Source: Stichopus chloronotus
Lineage: Eukaryota; Echinodermata; Holothuroidea; Aspidochirotida; Stichopodidae
Assembly: GCA_021234535.1 (NCBI GenBank)
Contig: CM037839.1
Coordinates: forward strand, 29,649,975-29,713,974
Reading direction: 5' to 3'
DNA length: 64,000 nucleotides
This document shows, in pieces, positions 50,069 to 62,200 of this stretch; position 1 is the first letter of the stretch; every line of letters begins with the position of its first letter. The notes beneath the pieces were generated by a model. It did not search any database. It was not told where the DNA came from and worked only from the letters and a program-made list of their open reading frames with translations. A program made the position numbers and the translations under genes.

Positions 50069-52749
50069 CAACGCGATATGTATTTTTTTTTTTTTCAAGA
50101 TTTAACTACAAATCCAGTCAGACGTCATATCACTTCACTCATGATTGAATCGTAAGCTGATATACTTTTTAACTTGGCTTTTCCCTTATTCGCCTTCATC
50201 TTTGCAGACGAACAAAATTGAAACAATTAACATCATTGTTCACAAAAATGGGAGAAGCATAGATTCATTATTTTGACCTTTTTTCTTTTCTCGTTGTAAA
50301 GACAATAATGCATATAGGTAGTGTTTTTGTTCCTTTTCCCTTTTATTAATGAAATTAAAAATTAAAGTATTATTAGGTTGTTTGATGGCGTTTAGAAGTT
50401 ACCGTATACACTCAACTACTTTCGATCATTAATAATTACATTATTGATATCATTCGCAACTGTTGAGCCATTTGCCATATTTGAAGATAAAGGTCACAAC
50501 AGGGTTCGGAAAACACTTAGGATCCTTTTATCATCCATTTTCTATTTTCGTTCTCATTAAAGTGGTCAGAGAAGTTAACAAGCAGAAACGTTCAATAAAT
50601 AGCCGAAAATAGGTTATTCTGGCTGTTATTCTCTTTGTTTCTAATACCCTACGGAGTTTTTTCATCCTTCAACCGAGAAAAAAAAACGAGAAAGAAAATC
50701 TACTGTCAAAGTTGTTCATCAATTTTAAATGTATTTATGTCGCAAAAAACGCATTTGAAACCCAAGTCGAAGAAGAGTGAAGTATCGATAAAAGAAACAA
50801 AACGACCTGGGAACTAGGACAGAGGATATGTAAAGATTAATCCTGTTTTTCCATGATTTTCTGATTAATCTATTTTCATTAAAAAGAGTGATAAAAGACT
50901 GGGATTGATCCGCAGACATATACTCCAGCAGCGTATGCTCATTCACAGCAGAAAGGTACACAGTAAAATGTAACTGACAATGTGTAACTACTTTGTAATA
51001 CAGATAGCACATGAAAATAAGTAGCGGGCTACCATGCACTTAGGTCCCCCCACAATTTGCAGTTCATCCCTAGCACAATATTCTGGGTGTGTGAATGCAG
51101 CAAAGGCACACTGTATTTCCGTATCACACTATATCACACCCGTTGATGCCCCCTCATTCATGTCCCAGGGCCAGTGAAAAATAAAATCTAGACACGATCC
51201 TGATAACACCCCCCTTCCCTTCCCGGCAGGTCACACTAGTACATAGAAGAAAAGCTGGGACGAAGTTTGTACACCAGTGACTACCTTTTACTGACACACT
51301 CTTGTGGTCATCTGATGAAGATGATGGATTCACAATATATGATTAAAAACAAGTACCACCAGTCCACAACAGTCTTCTCTTTTACCAACTTTCGGCTAGC
51401 TGGTGTCTCATACGACTGTTTAATTATTGTTCTGACTTATTTATAATGACAGTTAGCACTCATTCTTTGTCACATTCTTTCGTTAAGCTCTCGCAGTATT
51501 AGTCATGTTTCCTCAGTTACTTAGTCATTAGCGAGGTCAACGTTAGTCATATTACAAGGTGTATATACACTCAATAGTGTATCTGATCTTAATCAACATA
51601 GTTTGGTTTATCGGATTTCTTCTATACACACCAATTTTTCTAATTCATAATATTCATAAATGTGGAACGATTGTGTTGGAATATATCCCATCCATCTTTC
51701 CATTCTATTATATTGTTATGCGACGAGGGGTGCTTGGGCAAGATATGGAACTGTAGGCCGAGCGAGACAATTTCTTGGCAAGAGGGTGCAAACCACGGGC
51801 GGCCGTCACGCTCGTCTTTCAAAGTAACGATTCTCTAACTATCCACTCTGTTTTTTTCTTCCTTTTATTTTGTTTTGCGGTCACGCGTGGCAAGATAATG
51901 CAATTCGGTGGTGGTTTGCAAATATTAGAAGCTTCTCTTGTATATTGACAGTGCATTCTAGCGTGCACAATAAACACAAGCACGAGTGGTTCCATATTTC
52001 AAGTTTGTTGTAGGAACGCCAATGAGAAATAATATGTACACACAGTGGCCACTGCCACTGTGTGTTTAAGCAGACTTATTAAGGAGACTGCAACGCGTGT
52101 TTTTTTTTAAGTAGTTCGTTAATATTTACCGAGGTAAAGTCAATTAGAATAAGAGAAATAAAACAATATTAACTTATAACCCTGTGCTTATTCAAAATAA
52201 TGATATTTCTTGATAATGTATATAAAGTTGGACATTTGAGTATTTGGAGAGGACCTGTGGCGATGATGATGATGATAATGCATCTGCCAGAGGTATGTGG
52301 TAAACTTATTAACGAATTCAAGGCAAGCATTTGTATGTGTTTAGATGGTTAATTTCATTGACTTGTGGATGCAGGGGGGGGGGGGTGTGAAAGAACCTTT
52401 GGCAAGTTTGTTTATCATTACGTATTACTACACAGGGACACCATAAACTGTGTTAGTTTTCGTTATATTTTCAACAAGATTCGATATGCTTCTTCAAATG
52501 TACTTCACGCGATTACACTTCCAAAAACGAAAATCCTGAGTACTCCTTAATGTTCAGAATAACATACACGTTATACCAACTTCTATCTCCAGTATATCGT
52601 ACAGTAATACACGTTACAATACTCCCCATCGCCAGTCTAAACAATATCCATATGGTCACGTCAGACAATACGTCGTTAAAAGAGTCCTACGTAGCAACCG
52701 CTATCCAGTGTTTCCCGCTTTTCATTTCGCACAAGAAAGCACGGTCAAG

Positions 52750-52757
52750 TGACGTCA
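52750..52757. promoter_or_regulatory. TGACGTCA octamer at the edge of a CpG-dense segment
   Basis: Exact match in CAAG-TGACGTCA-CCAT. The following bases to about 53,000 are unusually CpG-dense: I count about 14 CpG in 52,801-52,980. This is the most promoter-like context among the eight octamers. Confidence 0.35.
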
Positions 52758-54306
52758 CCATCGCAAGTTGATAAGCCACTTAAAGCCATAACAAACTCCT
52801 GCTACAATGCTAAATTGCACTCCAGTGAAATATGACGGCGCTGTAAGCCGTTAATCAAATCGCTTCTCGCAAGTATCTCGCGGCATCGAGAGACGGTAAT
52901 AATCGATCTCTACCTTTCTCCAGTTCAGTTGCGTTCTCTTTTCTCTCCACGTCGTGTGTTCATCCTCTTCTTTCGTATTTCCGACCCGTAGTATAAAATC
53001 GCGGGAAGGTATTATCTGCGCGTATCATCAAGCTGTCGTGCATATGTGTAACGTGTCTGAAGAAAACTTTCGATACCAATAGAAGTTTACATTGAGCTAC
53101 ATCTACCGTTTTATTTGTCAGTGTGCAATGGAAAATTAAATTTTGCCATAGAGCAGGTAGTACACAGTCAAATATTTCATACATACACCCACGCACAACC
53201 AAAACAACAAGTCAGGAAAGACGTGTCGGTGACAAAGTTAAGAGCCGAGCGATCCTTGGCATACAAGAATTTCTAATGAAACATTCTGGAAAGTTCTAAG
53301 TTACATAACGAGTTTGCCGTTTAGTTTTGTTGACCACTGTTCGTGTTTATGTGAGCCTATGGACTTTTAACTGTGAAGTTAACTCAATAAGTTTGAGCGT
53401 GTTGTACTAAACGTTACTATTGAACCATCGTCTTATGATGAATGCTCCTATTGCTGATTCAAATTCGCAACGTTATTCTTTGAAGTATTTTCCATTGTGA
53501 GTAACGAACACGTGCTTTTCAATGACAAAACAATCGTCACGTCTTCAACGTTCTCCATAATTTTAGTGTTCACAAGGATCAGAAGGACAAGAATTAACGT
53601 TTTAAAGAAGTTGTGACATACTCTTTATCTCAATTTGAGAAACCCAAGTTGAACAAATTTTGGTAAGTTTATGCTTTAATTATAACACTGTAGTAATGGT
53701 TGAAACAGTACCTATGGGGCAGCGTTTTGGAATGATATCGTATGACCAGATTTTTCATTTTCATTTTTTAATTCAATTCTAATTTTTGTTCTTTTCTCTA
53801 ATCCAAAATACGTCAGATGTCTACCACTCGCTCTAACATGATATTGCATTTTACCTCTGCACTAATGCAGATATCAACACATTTTTAGTCTTTTAGTATT
53901 TTTTGGTCTTCAACGAATGTTTCTCTGATATGATAAATTCTTTTGAAACTTCAAGAAATCAAATTTGAAACTAGCATTATACTGTTGCTTAAGACCTGTG
54001 AATATTGCTATCTATAGATATCCCTATATCTCCGTGTGTGATTGTCACATTTCATTTGACATCGTTTACCTTTGTCAGTAACTGTGCCCTTTCACTGATT
54101 GAGAAAAGTGTCACAATCACATATTAAAAGCCACATAGTGGTCACCATAGTGATCACAATCTATGCAATGCCACGTTCAAGTGAGGCATGCATTTTCAAT
54201 ACACGATGTAGATTACTCGTAACTTGTCATCAGATTTGGAAATTGCAAAACAGTCATTTTCTGCAAACCTCAATCAACGATTTGTCAGTTTCTTTCGTGT
54301 CTTGAC

Positions 54307-54343
54307 CGTGTCTTGAACTAACCAGTGGTTAGTTCAAGACACG
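54307..54343. repeat. Perfect 37-bp palindrome
   Basis: CGTGTCTTGAACTAACCA (54307-54324) is followed by a single G and its exact reverse complement (54326-54343). It could extrude as a cruciform or fold into an 18-bp hairpin if transcribed. Confidence 0.95.
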
Positions 54344-56144
54344 CTCTGTTTTATCAAAACGTGTAATGGACATTTTCCCCATTGTTGCTGTCATTCTATG
54401 CTATGTAACACGAGAAGGTTATCAATGTTTTATGAGCGTTGCATAGTTTGCTTTCTTAAATCGTTTATTTTTCACTCTCTTTGGAGTTTGTTTTCGGATG
54501 TGCGTTCTTAAATTTGACGCTACAACTTAACGGCAGCAGTCTCCCAAGTAACGGTACAACAAACAAAATCCCGTGTTCTGCTTTAAAATTGCTCTTTTTC
54601 ATCTCATCAAAGCTCTAGCGATGTTGACAAGGGGATTTAGGAAGGCCCCAGGTGTTATTAGAAACACCTGCATGCTTTCGACGGGTCACTAAAACATCTT
54701 AAATAGGTTTAATCACATCTTGGACTACGTTTGGCATATACCTTGAGAGGCGCAAATAGTCTAGTTTTAGTTCAAGCGAAGTTCAAGAGATAATAATTTG
54801 TTACATTTTGTTTAATTTCCTACTAGTACATCATAGACGTATATATTTGCATATTCTCTTCGCTAATACTATGTTAATTGTGACTTTCGAACATCAAAGA
54901 ATAAGGCCATGTGTAAAAATCAATACGTTTACACGTGATTACGAAAGAATTATCAAGAGAAAGATAGATGTTATGAGAGAAAGAAGACTGCTGTTGTTAG
55001 TATCTGGATGGATTATTTACCTCAAGGATTGTAGCTAGCCAAGTTTGCTTTGCGTCATGCACGTATAGATATATGGAACATACAGTGTGTTAATCGTGTT
55101 ATGTATATGCTACCGCTTACATCTTCGTTCACTGTATTTGCATTGACGGCAGGAGCGTCACTACGTCTTTGTTGTATGGATTAATGTTAGGACATGGTTA
55201 CTCATGTCAACTGTTGAACGAGGAAAAGGCCCTAAAAAGTATCGGAAAGAAATACGTTCATTACTTCTTGTATGAGTCTTCTTGTTACCAGATCGCAATG
55301 AATAATATTTTACAGCGTTGTTCCTTTAAATTACGGCGTTCTTACCAACCTTCAACACGCCGATATTGATAATCACTTCGTTGCTATCCATGCTGAAACG
55401 AAGTTATAAAGATGGCGCCGTCATTGGCGAGCCTTGCTTGATTCCAGTCCTACATATGTAGGCCTCTGTATGAAATCGTTTAACAAGTGAGGCTACTATT
55501 GTTTACCATGGCATACGGTACGTTTATCGTTACCATATCTCCTGTTGACGAAACACACACACACATATATAAGTAGAACATGACAAAATTAGACGCACAA
55601 ATGCGTTTACAAAACAGTGCTTATTCCAGACACCCCTATGTTCTTTTCAAGCAATGCCGATTGAATGAGGATTTTTTTCTCTTAAAAGGCAACAGACCAG
55701 AAATGCTCTGCACGCGCTTGCGTACAATGCGTATTTGGAGACCGCAAGGGCAAACAATTAGTGTAGTATGGATGGTGGCGCGATCATGCCTCAGCTCAGA
55801 GCGCGTTCTCAATTACAATCTCTCCACACCCCCACACAGTGGGGAAATTGCTCAACATACCAAGGTCATTATTCAAGCCACGGGAACGAGTTGACAGTTT
55901 TATTACCCATTTGCTCTCAGATTTTATTCTTTGAGTGACAGAAGAGTAATTACAACCGAGTAAAATACGTTTTAAGTTTCAGAAGGAATGATTTCCTCAC
56001 TTCTGTAATTCTTTGATACAGGATAGCTTAAAGATTCATTCTGTATTGTTTTTTGTGATTTTTAAAATTCAGTGTGAATGTAATCCTTGTTTCCATCATG
56101 TAATATAAATATGTAAATGGAACACATGACACCCATTGCCCAAA
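54344..56144. other. Intergenic DNA, no established gene
   Basis: Contains an AAGATGGCGCC (YY1-like) word at 55409-55419, a short (AC)n near 55555, and the first copy of a direct repeat (55580). The 104-codon frame at 55580-55894 overlaps that repeat and is unlike known proteins. Confidence 0.5.
55578..55672. repeat. Diverged direct repeat, copy A
   Basis: Shares AAATGCGTTTACAAAACAG, CAGACACCCCTATGT and GATTGAATGA in order with 56145-56232, about 565 bases away, at roughly three-quarters identity by eye. Confidence 0.7.
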
Positions 56145-56228
56145 CATGATAATATTAGAAGCACCAATACGTTTGCAAAACAGCGTATATTTCAGACACC
56201 CCTGTGTCCTTCTCCACTAACGATTCAA

Positions 56229-56231
<3 letters not shown>
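56145..56231. repeat. Diverged direct repeat, copy B
   Basis: Carries AATACGTTTGCAAAACAG, CAGACACCCCTGTGT and GATTCAATGA, matching copy A. It abuts the (TA)n tract and Penelope-like remnant. Confidence 0.7.

Positions 56232-56286
<55 letters not shown>
56232..56286. repeat. (TA)n microsatellite
   Basis: About 27 TA units next to the 3' end of the Penelope-like remnant. Confidence 0.95.
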
Positions 56287-56289
<3 letters not shown>

Positions 56290-56317
56290 AAAAACGTAAA
56301 TAACACAAACTACCCTG

Positions 56318-56354
56318 CCAAGCTTTCGGACCCTCCACGGGTCCTTCTTCAAGG
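56318..56354 (-). other. Hammerhead-ribozyme-like end of a Penelope-like element
   Basis: On the minus strand the sequence reads CTTGAAGAAGGACCC, loop GTGGA, GGGTCC then GAAAGC. This is a core-like TGAAGA, a perfect stem II and GAAA. Penelope-like elements are known to carry hammerhead motifs in their terminal repeats. Here the first core base (C of CUGANGA) reads as T, so self-cleavage is doubtful. Confidence 0.55.
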
Positions 56355-56404
56355 CTGTACAAAGCAAAAATGAAGAAAAGTAAAGAGAAGGCAGCAGAGG
56401 AAGA

Positions 56405-56700
56405 ACAAAATCACCTACTCGGAATGTTGAGATCAAGAGGGCGGTCTGTACACAGGGTTTCTGTCCAGAAACGCTCCTTTTATAGCCGACGAAACTTGTA
56501 CGCAGAACCCATATGATTAATAACAATAAGTCTGAGGTCGTCAACCGTGTGATCATTGGTGGAAAAGTGAACCGCCACAGGTTTATCCCTATGTCTCACC
56601 GAGTGCTTAATGTTTGAACTGGTGGTTGTTCATCCTCTGCCTAATCTCATTACCAGTCTCACCCAGGTATTGAATACCACATTTATTACACTGTAAAAGT
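56405..56700 (-). mobile_element. Penelope-like element remnant: GIY-YIG endonuclease
   Basis: The minus strand encodes QCNKCGIQYLGETGNEIRQR and MNNHQF (56694 to 56612). After a frame break near 56605 it continues SVRHRDKPVAVHFSTNDHTV and DDLRLIVINHMGSAYKF, ending about LDLNIPSR. This is the arrangement of the GIY-YIG endonuclease at the carboxyl end of Penelope-like reverse transcriptases: a YxGET core with the conserved Arg, then KPVAxHF and an hxVI-type strand. The reverse transcriptase domain is absent. Order on the minus strand, endonuclease, hammerhead-like motif, (TA)n, matches the 3' end of such elements. A frameshift and a stop (RRL*KERF) show decay. Confidence 0.8.
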
Positions 56701-56809
56701 GTAATAAATGTTTTTATATATAATGTAATATTTTTTATTATTATATAATATGTTTTTATAATAATATAAAATTTTATATATATATATAGAAACTGCATCA
56801 ATATCAAAC

Positions 56810-59070
56810 TGCATCAGAATGCATACAATGAACACAGTTCAAACCCCAAAGGGTCACAACTATCACGCTCTTGCTAATTACAGAGGGTGTGGCGACTTTC
56901 GATTGCGCCACCTGCGTTTTTAGATCATACCATCAGCCAACAAAGGTCTTGAACAACTGTCAATTATCACCTTCGACGCAACTGTAGTGAATAGAAATTA
57001 TGAGACGTAATCATCTCACTAATTACGTTTCTGTACTTTTTGCTTCTGTAGGATCACCCAAGGGAACATGTTGGCGTAATACACCCCATGACACCCATTG
57101 TTTAGGTGGTTTGACAACTATTAACCTTTTAGATGGAACACGCACAAATAAAAATAAAACATACACAAAAAGCAAAGAAAAAAACCCTCAGAAACACTAA
57201 GGCACAAATTTCGTCAAGATTATTAATTGTTTCATAATTGTGAGGAGCTTGCGCTATACGACAAACAATCAAACAGACAGATTGACAAACGACAGACGTG
57301 TTTAATTTACCGAAATGAGTGAGTTCTCTGTATGAGTTTGGTCGAAGTAATTTATTGCCACCACTCTAGTCGTTTTCGCTCTGCACGTCACTACGTCATT
57401 AGGTTTTGAAACAATTATAGTTACACTTTACTGGAGTAACTCAACAATTTGCAAAATTGTCGAGATAGCAACTTATCCTCCTCTTACGATAACTCTTCAT
57501 GTCGCATGTCACCTTATGTCCTCCGTAATTTTGCTACCCATCAGTGTCATGTAAACGTACTGAACTATATTACGTATTGTTCTGAAAGGCAGTTCTGAGC
57601 GTAATGATGTTAACACTTTAATATTCACCGTTTATTTTGATATCGGCTGGGAGAATCTCTATCTAACGAACGAGTAGTGGACAAATGACAGACAGGGTAA
57701 TGTAGGAAGGTCAATGTGATTACTCTATTAGCATAAATGTACCACACATACTACGCACAGGACACAGCGTACCGCTGCATAACCTGTGGACAAGTGCACC
57801 TTATATATAGCATAATTGATATATACAGCAGCGGCTACTGTCTTAACTTCTAGACCGTTCTCAGTCTAACCAAATATTCAAATCTTGCCGCAGGTAGTTT
57901 GATCCAATGGTTTGACTCCCTAACCAATTTTCGAATAGGACTGTTCATCCCATGTAAAACCTTTCTGAACATTTAAAAAGATAAGGTTGCTGGAATGCCT
58001 TTACAAAACCGATGTACATCTTATCAAATCACTGACGGTTCTATGTTTTGTATTTGAGACAAGTTGTGCATTAAAATGTTTTTTTTTTTCCTATAGTCTT
58101 TCGTCTGGCTTTTCGACGCTAGTTTGAGAAAACATAAACAAAAAATTTACAATTTTCAGCACGCCATGCATTATGAAATAATCGAGATTTGTAATTTGCC
58201 ACAAGGAAGATTCATAAATGTAAGAGATCAATATAGAGGTGTGTCTATTCTCGAGATGTCAGCGACCAAAGATGCAGGCATTAATTGGATTGAAATAACT
58301 GAATGCAACGTCTATGTTGCTTCTGTTGTAAACTTGCTTTTAAATTTGTTGGTATATTGTCAGGCAGGAACTTTCCTTCGTATGTAATGAATCCGCGATC
58401 ACGACATGCATATAAGAGTATGATCCGGAAAGTATTGTAACTTTATGATCAACTTTTGATAAGATTTATCTTTTTCTATTTTTCTTTTGCTTAATTTTAG
58501 TTGTGTTTCCGTTGTATAGTTCATGGGAGGAAAGATGTTTGGTCTCGAATTTATTCAAACTATCGCTATACTTCCTGAGGGAAATTTCAGTTCTTAACAT
58601 TTGTAGCACATCAAGTCATTTTTTCGATTTTTACACCTTTATAGTTTCCTACAGATATTGCCATATCGACTTACCTAGACGCACAATACATTAAAGGTAT
58701 TGCTTCTTTTTGCTTATCGAGATGGAACAGATTATAAAAGCATTTCTCTCTCGACTTATCTCGACGTAATATGCGATCTGACACCACAAACTAGCATTTT
58801 CTATTAGTTTCCGACAATGTTAATATCCCTTCATGTTTTATGTCATTTTATTTTTTATCATTTGTCCCGCGTGATGTGTAGTAACGCCAAGCCACATAGA
58901 ATGCTTGTAGGCGTCGGTAGTGTCTCGTGAATTTTCAATACTGATCGATGTCGAAGCAAAAGAGACAAAACGAAATGGCTCGATTCGCGATCACAGAGAA
59001 TGAGAACTAGACGGAAATAAGGATGTTCACATAACATATACCTCACTGATAGATATCTGCATGTTACCTG
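56810..59070. other. Intergenic DNA, no established gene
   Basis: Contains a small inverted repeat GTGGCG...CGCCAC near 56,890-56,912 and AT-rich runs. The 87-codon frame at 58124-58387 has no recognisable domain. Confidence 0.5.
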
Positions 59071-59077
59071 TTATTGT

Positions 59078-59080
<3 letters not shown>

Positions 59081-59158
<78 letters not shown>
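59081..59158. repeat. (AT)39 microsatellite
   Basis: Seventy-eight bases of uninterrupted AT, the longest simple repeat in the window. Its perfection suggests active length change. Confidence 0.97.
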
Positions 59159-59161
<3 letters not shown>

Positions 59162-59242
59162 CGTTGCACATGGGGGAAGGCAAATGCCCCCACCTCTCCA
59201 AAAAAGAGAGTAAGAGAGGACAAATGTAGAGGAAATGGGAAT

Positions 59243-59254
59243 GGGGGGGGGGGG
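59243..59254 (+). repeat. Poly-G tract, 12 bases
   Basis: Twelve G, 85 bases after the (AT)39 tract. Confidence 0.9.
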
Positions 59255-59259
59255 TTTAC

Positions 59260-62200
59260 CGGTGAAGAATGTCCTGAAGAACAACGTCATTGATGTGGCG
59301 TTGGTATGTTTTTCCAGTTCTCACCAATAATGCGTTTTGATGAAGATATCTGATAACCTTAGCTCATGCGTATATCTACGATGAGATATACATGCAAACG
59401 TAAAGGTAGAAATTATAGCAATGTAAAGATGTGTATGATACAAAAAAGAACTAACAGCATAAATATTTCGCGGTGTTAAAGTTTCGTTATATTTCGTCAA
59501 TTTAATTACTGTATGCTGTAATAATCACCCGCAGTGACAAGGCGACTGAACGGTTTCCAATTTCATTCATTTATCGGTCTGTTTGTCGATTTTTTTATTC
59601 ATGCGGACAGCGGTAGCATGGGGTAAAGAGAAAGGAACAGTGAACTGAACAACAGCAAATAAACTACACTGAATATTTATGAAGACTATATCTTCTTATA
59701 TACAGATTTGCATCTTTACATCTGGACATTTGAATTTATGCAAATTACCGTAGTAAATATATATCTCGAGGTAACAATTTGTCTTTTTCCTTGATATTTA
59801 GTCGTTACCCTTATGTCCAGGGTATTGTCAACGTTTGTTCTACATATACATATGGGCAAGACACAAAAGAAAGAGAAAGTGATGCAGGTAGGTTTTGAAT
59901 TATGTACTGCTGACAACCTACGAGTAATTACGTTTCGTGTTTCTGGCACGTCTTCAATTGCCATATTAGTTTTTAGAATGATTACAAGAGCGTTGAATTC
60001 GAGTCGGTAAAATGAAAACGACAGGGTATATAATACTCCATTACTCAACATGCTTTAGCGGTGTCGTGTCCGTGTACATTCTGTACTACATGTAACAAAC
60101 AAAATTAAAAAAAAAAACAAAGTTAAACTCGATTCATTCGTTTACTAAGTTAGTTTATTAATCGTGTGAAGAAAAACGATTTGAATGGCATTGTGGGCAT
60201 TAATATTCTGGGCACCACGTCGCCTTTGCTTTATTGAATCGTTATTTTATACGTTTTCCGAACTTTTGCGTTCATATTTTTCAGTGTGCAGTAAGCTAAC
60301 TCTGTATCAGTACAGTCTGGATGACAAAGACAGGGAGGTCTAACAAGTTTCACTCATTACACACAACAGACGACTCAGTGTGCGATTAAAAGACGTTGCA
60401 CAAATTACATTATAACATCACTGGCGGCCATTTTGATGCTTACTTTCTTGTTAAGAATAAATCCGTCAACGAGGCAACAAGATCTGCGTAATCTTAAGAC
60501 ATGATCTCTTCAATATATAGCATGATCATATGTAAGTAAAAAAGCAGCGTCGTACATGCAGTAATGTAGTATTATGATCGATAAGAGATAGGTCCCAGGG
60601 TTTGTGTTGCTATGGGTGATATAAAACGTGACGTCACTATACGCACGAGGAGTTAACCAATGCAAACGATAGCTCGGCGAAATGGGAAAGGAAGATGGAA
60701 ATAGGGTTTAAAACGTTTATATACACATAAGTGATTATTATAGATTACTATAATAACTTGAAAGAGAGAAAAATAATTTAAGTGCATCCATTGTCTGTGG
60801 AACTCTATGGAGCTCACGGTTGTTATTTATTTATAGCCTATTTTGTATTGATATTTATGGGCTACAGTTATACAGAGACGTGAATATAATCTAATGTTCC
60901 TAGCATCCTATACATCTTATTCTCGACATTTGCATATATGGATGTTTGCTATAAGACATGTACAATAACACTGTACACTAACACTGGCGGTGCCTAATTA
61001 TGCGGAGATGAAAGTATTACGGCCTGTCTGCGAGGCGTATTATGGAAATAGACGAGTATGTTAAAATATAATGTAACACCTACGTTTCACTAAATGTTTC
61101 ATGACAGGTACAAAGGGGAAAAAACGGTGAAGAATGATGAAATTCTGTCCCTTAAATAAGTAATGTGACATGCAAAGGAAGCGAAATGAGCTGTCGTCGA
61201 TATCTTGGGACGCCATTTCGACAGCATGATATTAGACTTTCAAGGAAAGGAAAGAGCTGTGTAGATTGGACCATTATAATGATCAATTACATTACCTCAT
61301 ACAGTCTACGTCTTTGCACGATCATAATTATACTGCAGAGACTAAAGGGTGTTCTAAACGAGTTGATTGGAATACATGCTAGCCGTTAAAGATATATGGG
61401 ACTTGCGAACAAGATTTTTCTTTTCTGTCATGGTGATACCACGTAGCAATCAAAGAAAAAATTAAAATGTTGGAAAGCTATTTGTAATTTCTGAGACGAT
61501 ACTTTTAACTATTCTTTTAGTAAATTGCGTCATTTGCCCGTTATGATACTTCCATGTTGATAGTGAATTACGTGCCTTAGATCTTACATGTTGCCATCTT
61601 TAATATGATTAGGTAATGCACCACTTTGGTTCATCTTCTTTAAAAATAAGTGCCTAGAGTTAAAATCGTAGCCTACAGCCACTGAAGGTGGAAACGTATT
61701 TTTAAGTGCTTCCGATGAAATTAAACCAATCGATGTCTTGGCTTTTCACGAAAGAAGTCATACAGGAAAGAAATTTATAATATCTTGCTTGATATAATAG
61801 ACTGGCACACTAAGACACTGACTGAAAGCATACAGTGTTACTGCTCCAATGAGTACGACAACTACGGTGCACATTGTGGTCAATTTCATCAGGTTGCACC
61901 CTTCTCTCCTCACCAATTGGTGAAAGGTAGGTGATCAAAAGAAGTGAGATTGCTTACGCACTGTGTGGATTTTTATGTGTAGTTGAAATATTCTTGAATG
62001 AACGAGGTAATATGCGCTAAAGTATGTATCGCAGTCGAACGTCCACCTTGCAATACTGTCAAACTAATTGAATTCCAGGGTTTCTAGAGCAAAAAAAAAA
62101 AAAAAACATGGCGGACATTAAAAGGGCCGGAACACTAACAGGTTGGACAGACGTAGGCATGTACCTTGTACATATGTAGACAAGAGGCAAAGAGTTTCTT

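Larger units (their letters stand above)
41430..54300. other. Intergenic DNA, no established gene
   Basis: About 12.9 kb. It holds poly-G/C runs (42950-42965, 43204-43216, 43886, 52375-52385), a 16-bp triple repeat (44343), AT-rich tandem repeats (about 46,985-47,105), and TGACGTCA octamers at 43268, 43922, 50061 and 52750. A CpG-dense piece occurs at about 52,740-53,000. No exon of a known gene is seen. Confidence 0.55.

Noticed and set aside
56155..56556. 133-codon minus-strand frame
   Set aside because: It reads the (TA)n tract as alternating Ile/Tyr and crosses the Penelope-like remnant in the wrong frame.
59027..59290. 87-codon minus-strand frame
   Set aside because: Mostly alternating Ile/Tyr from the (AT)39 microsatellite.
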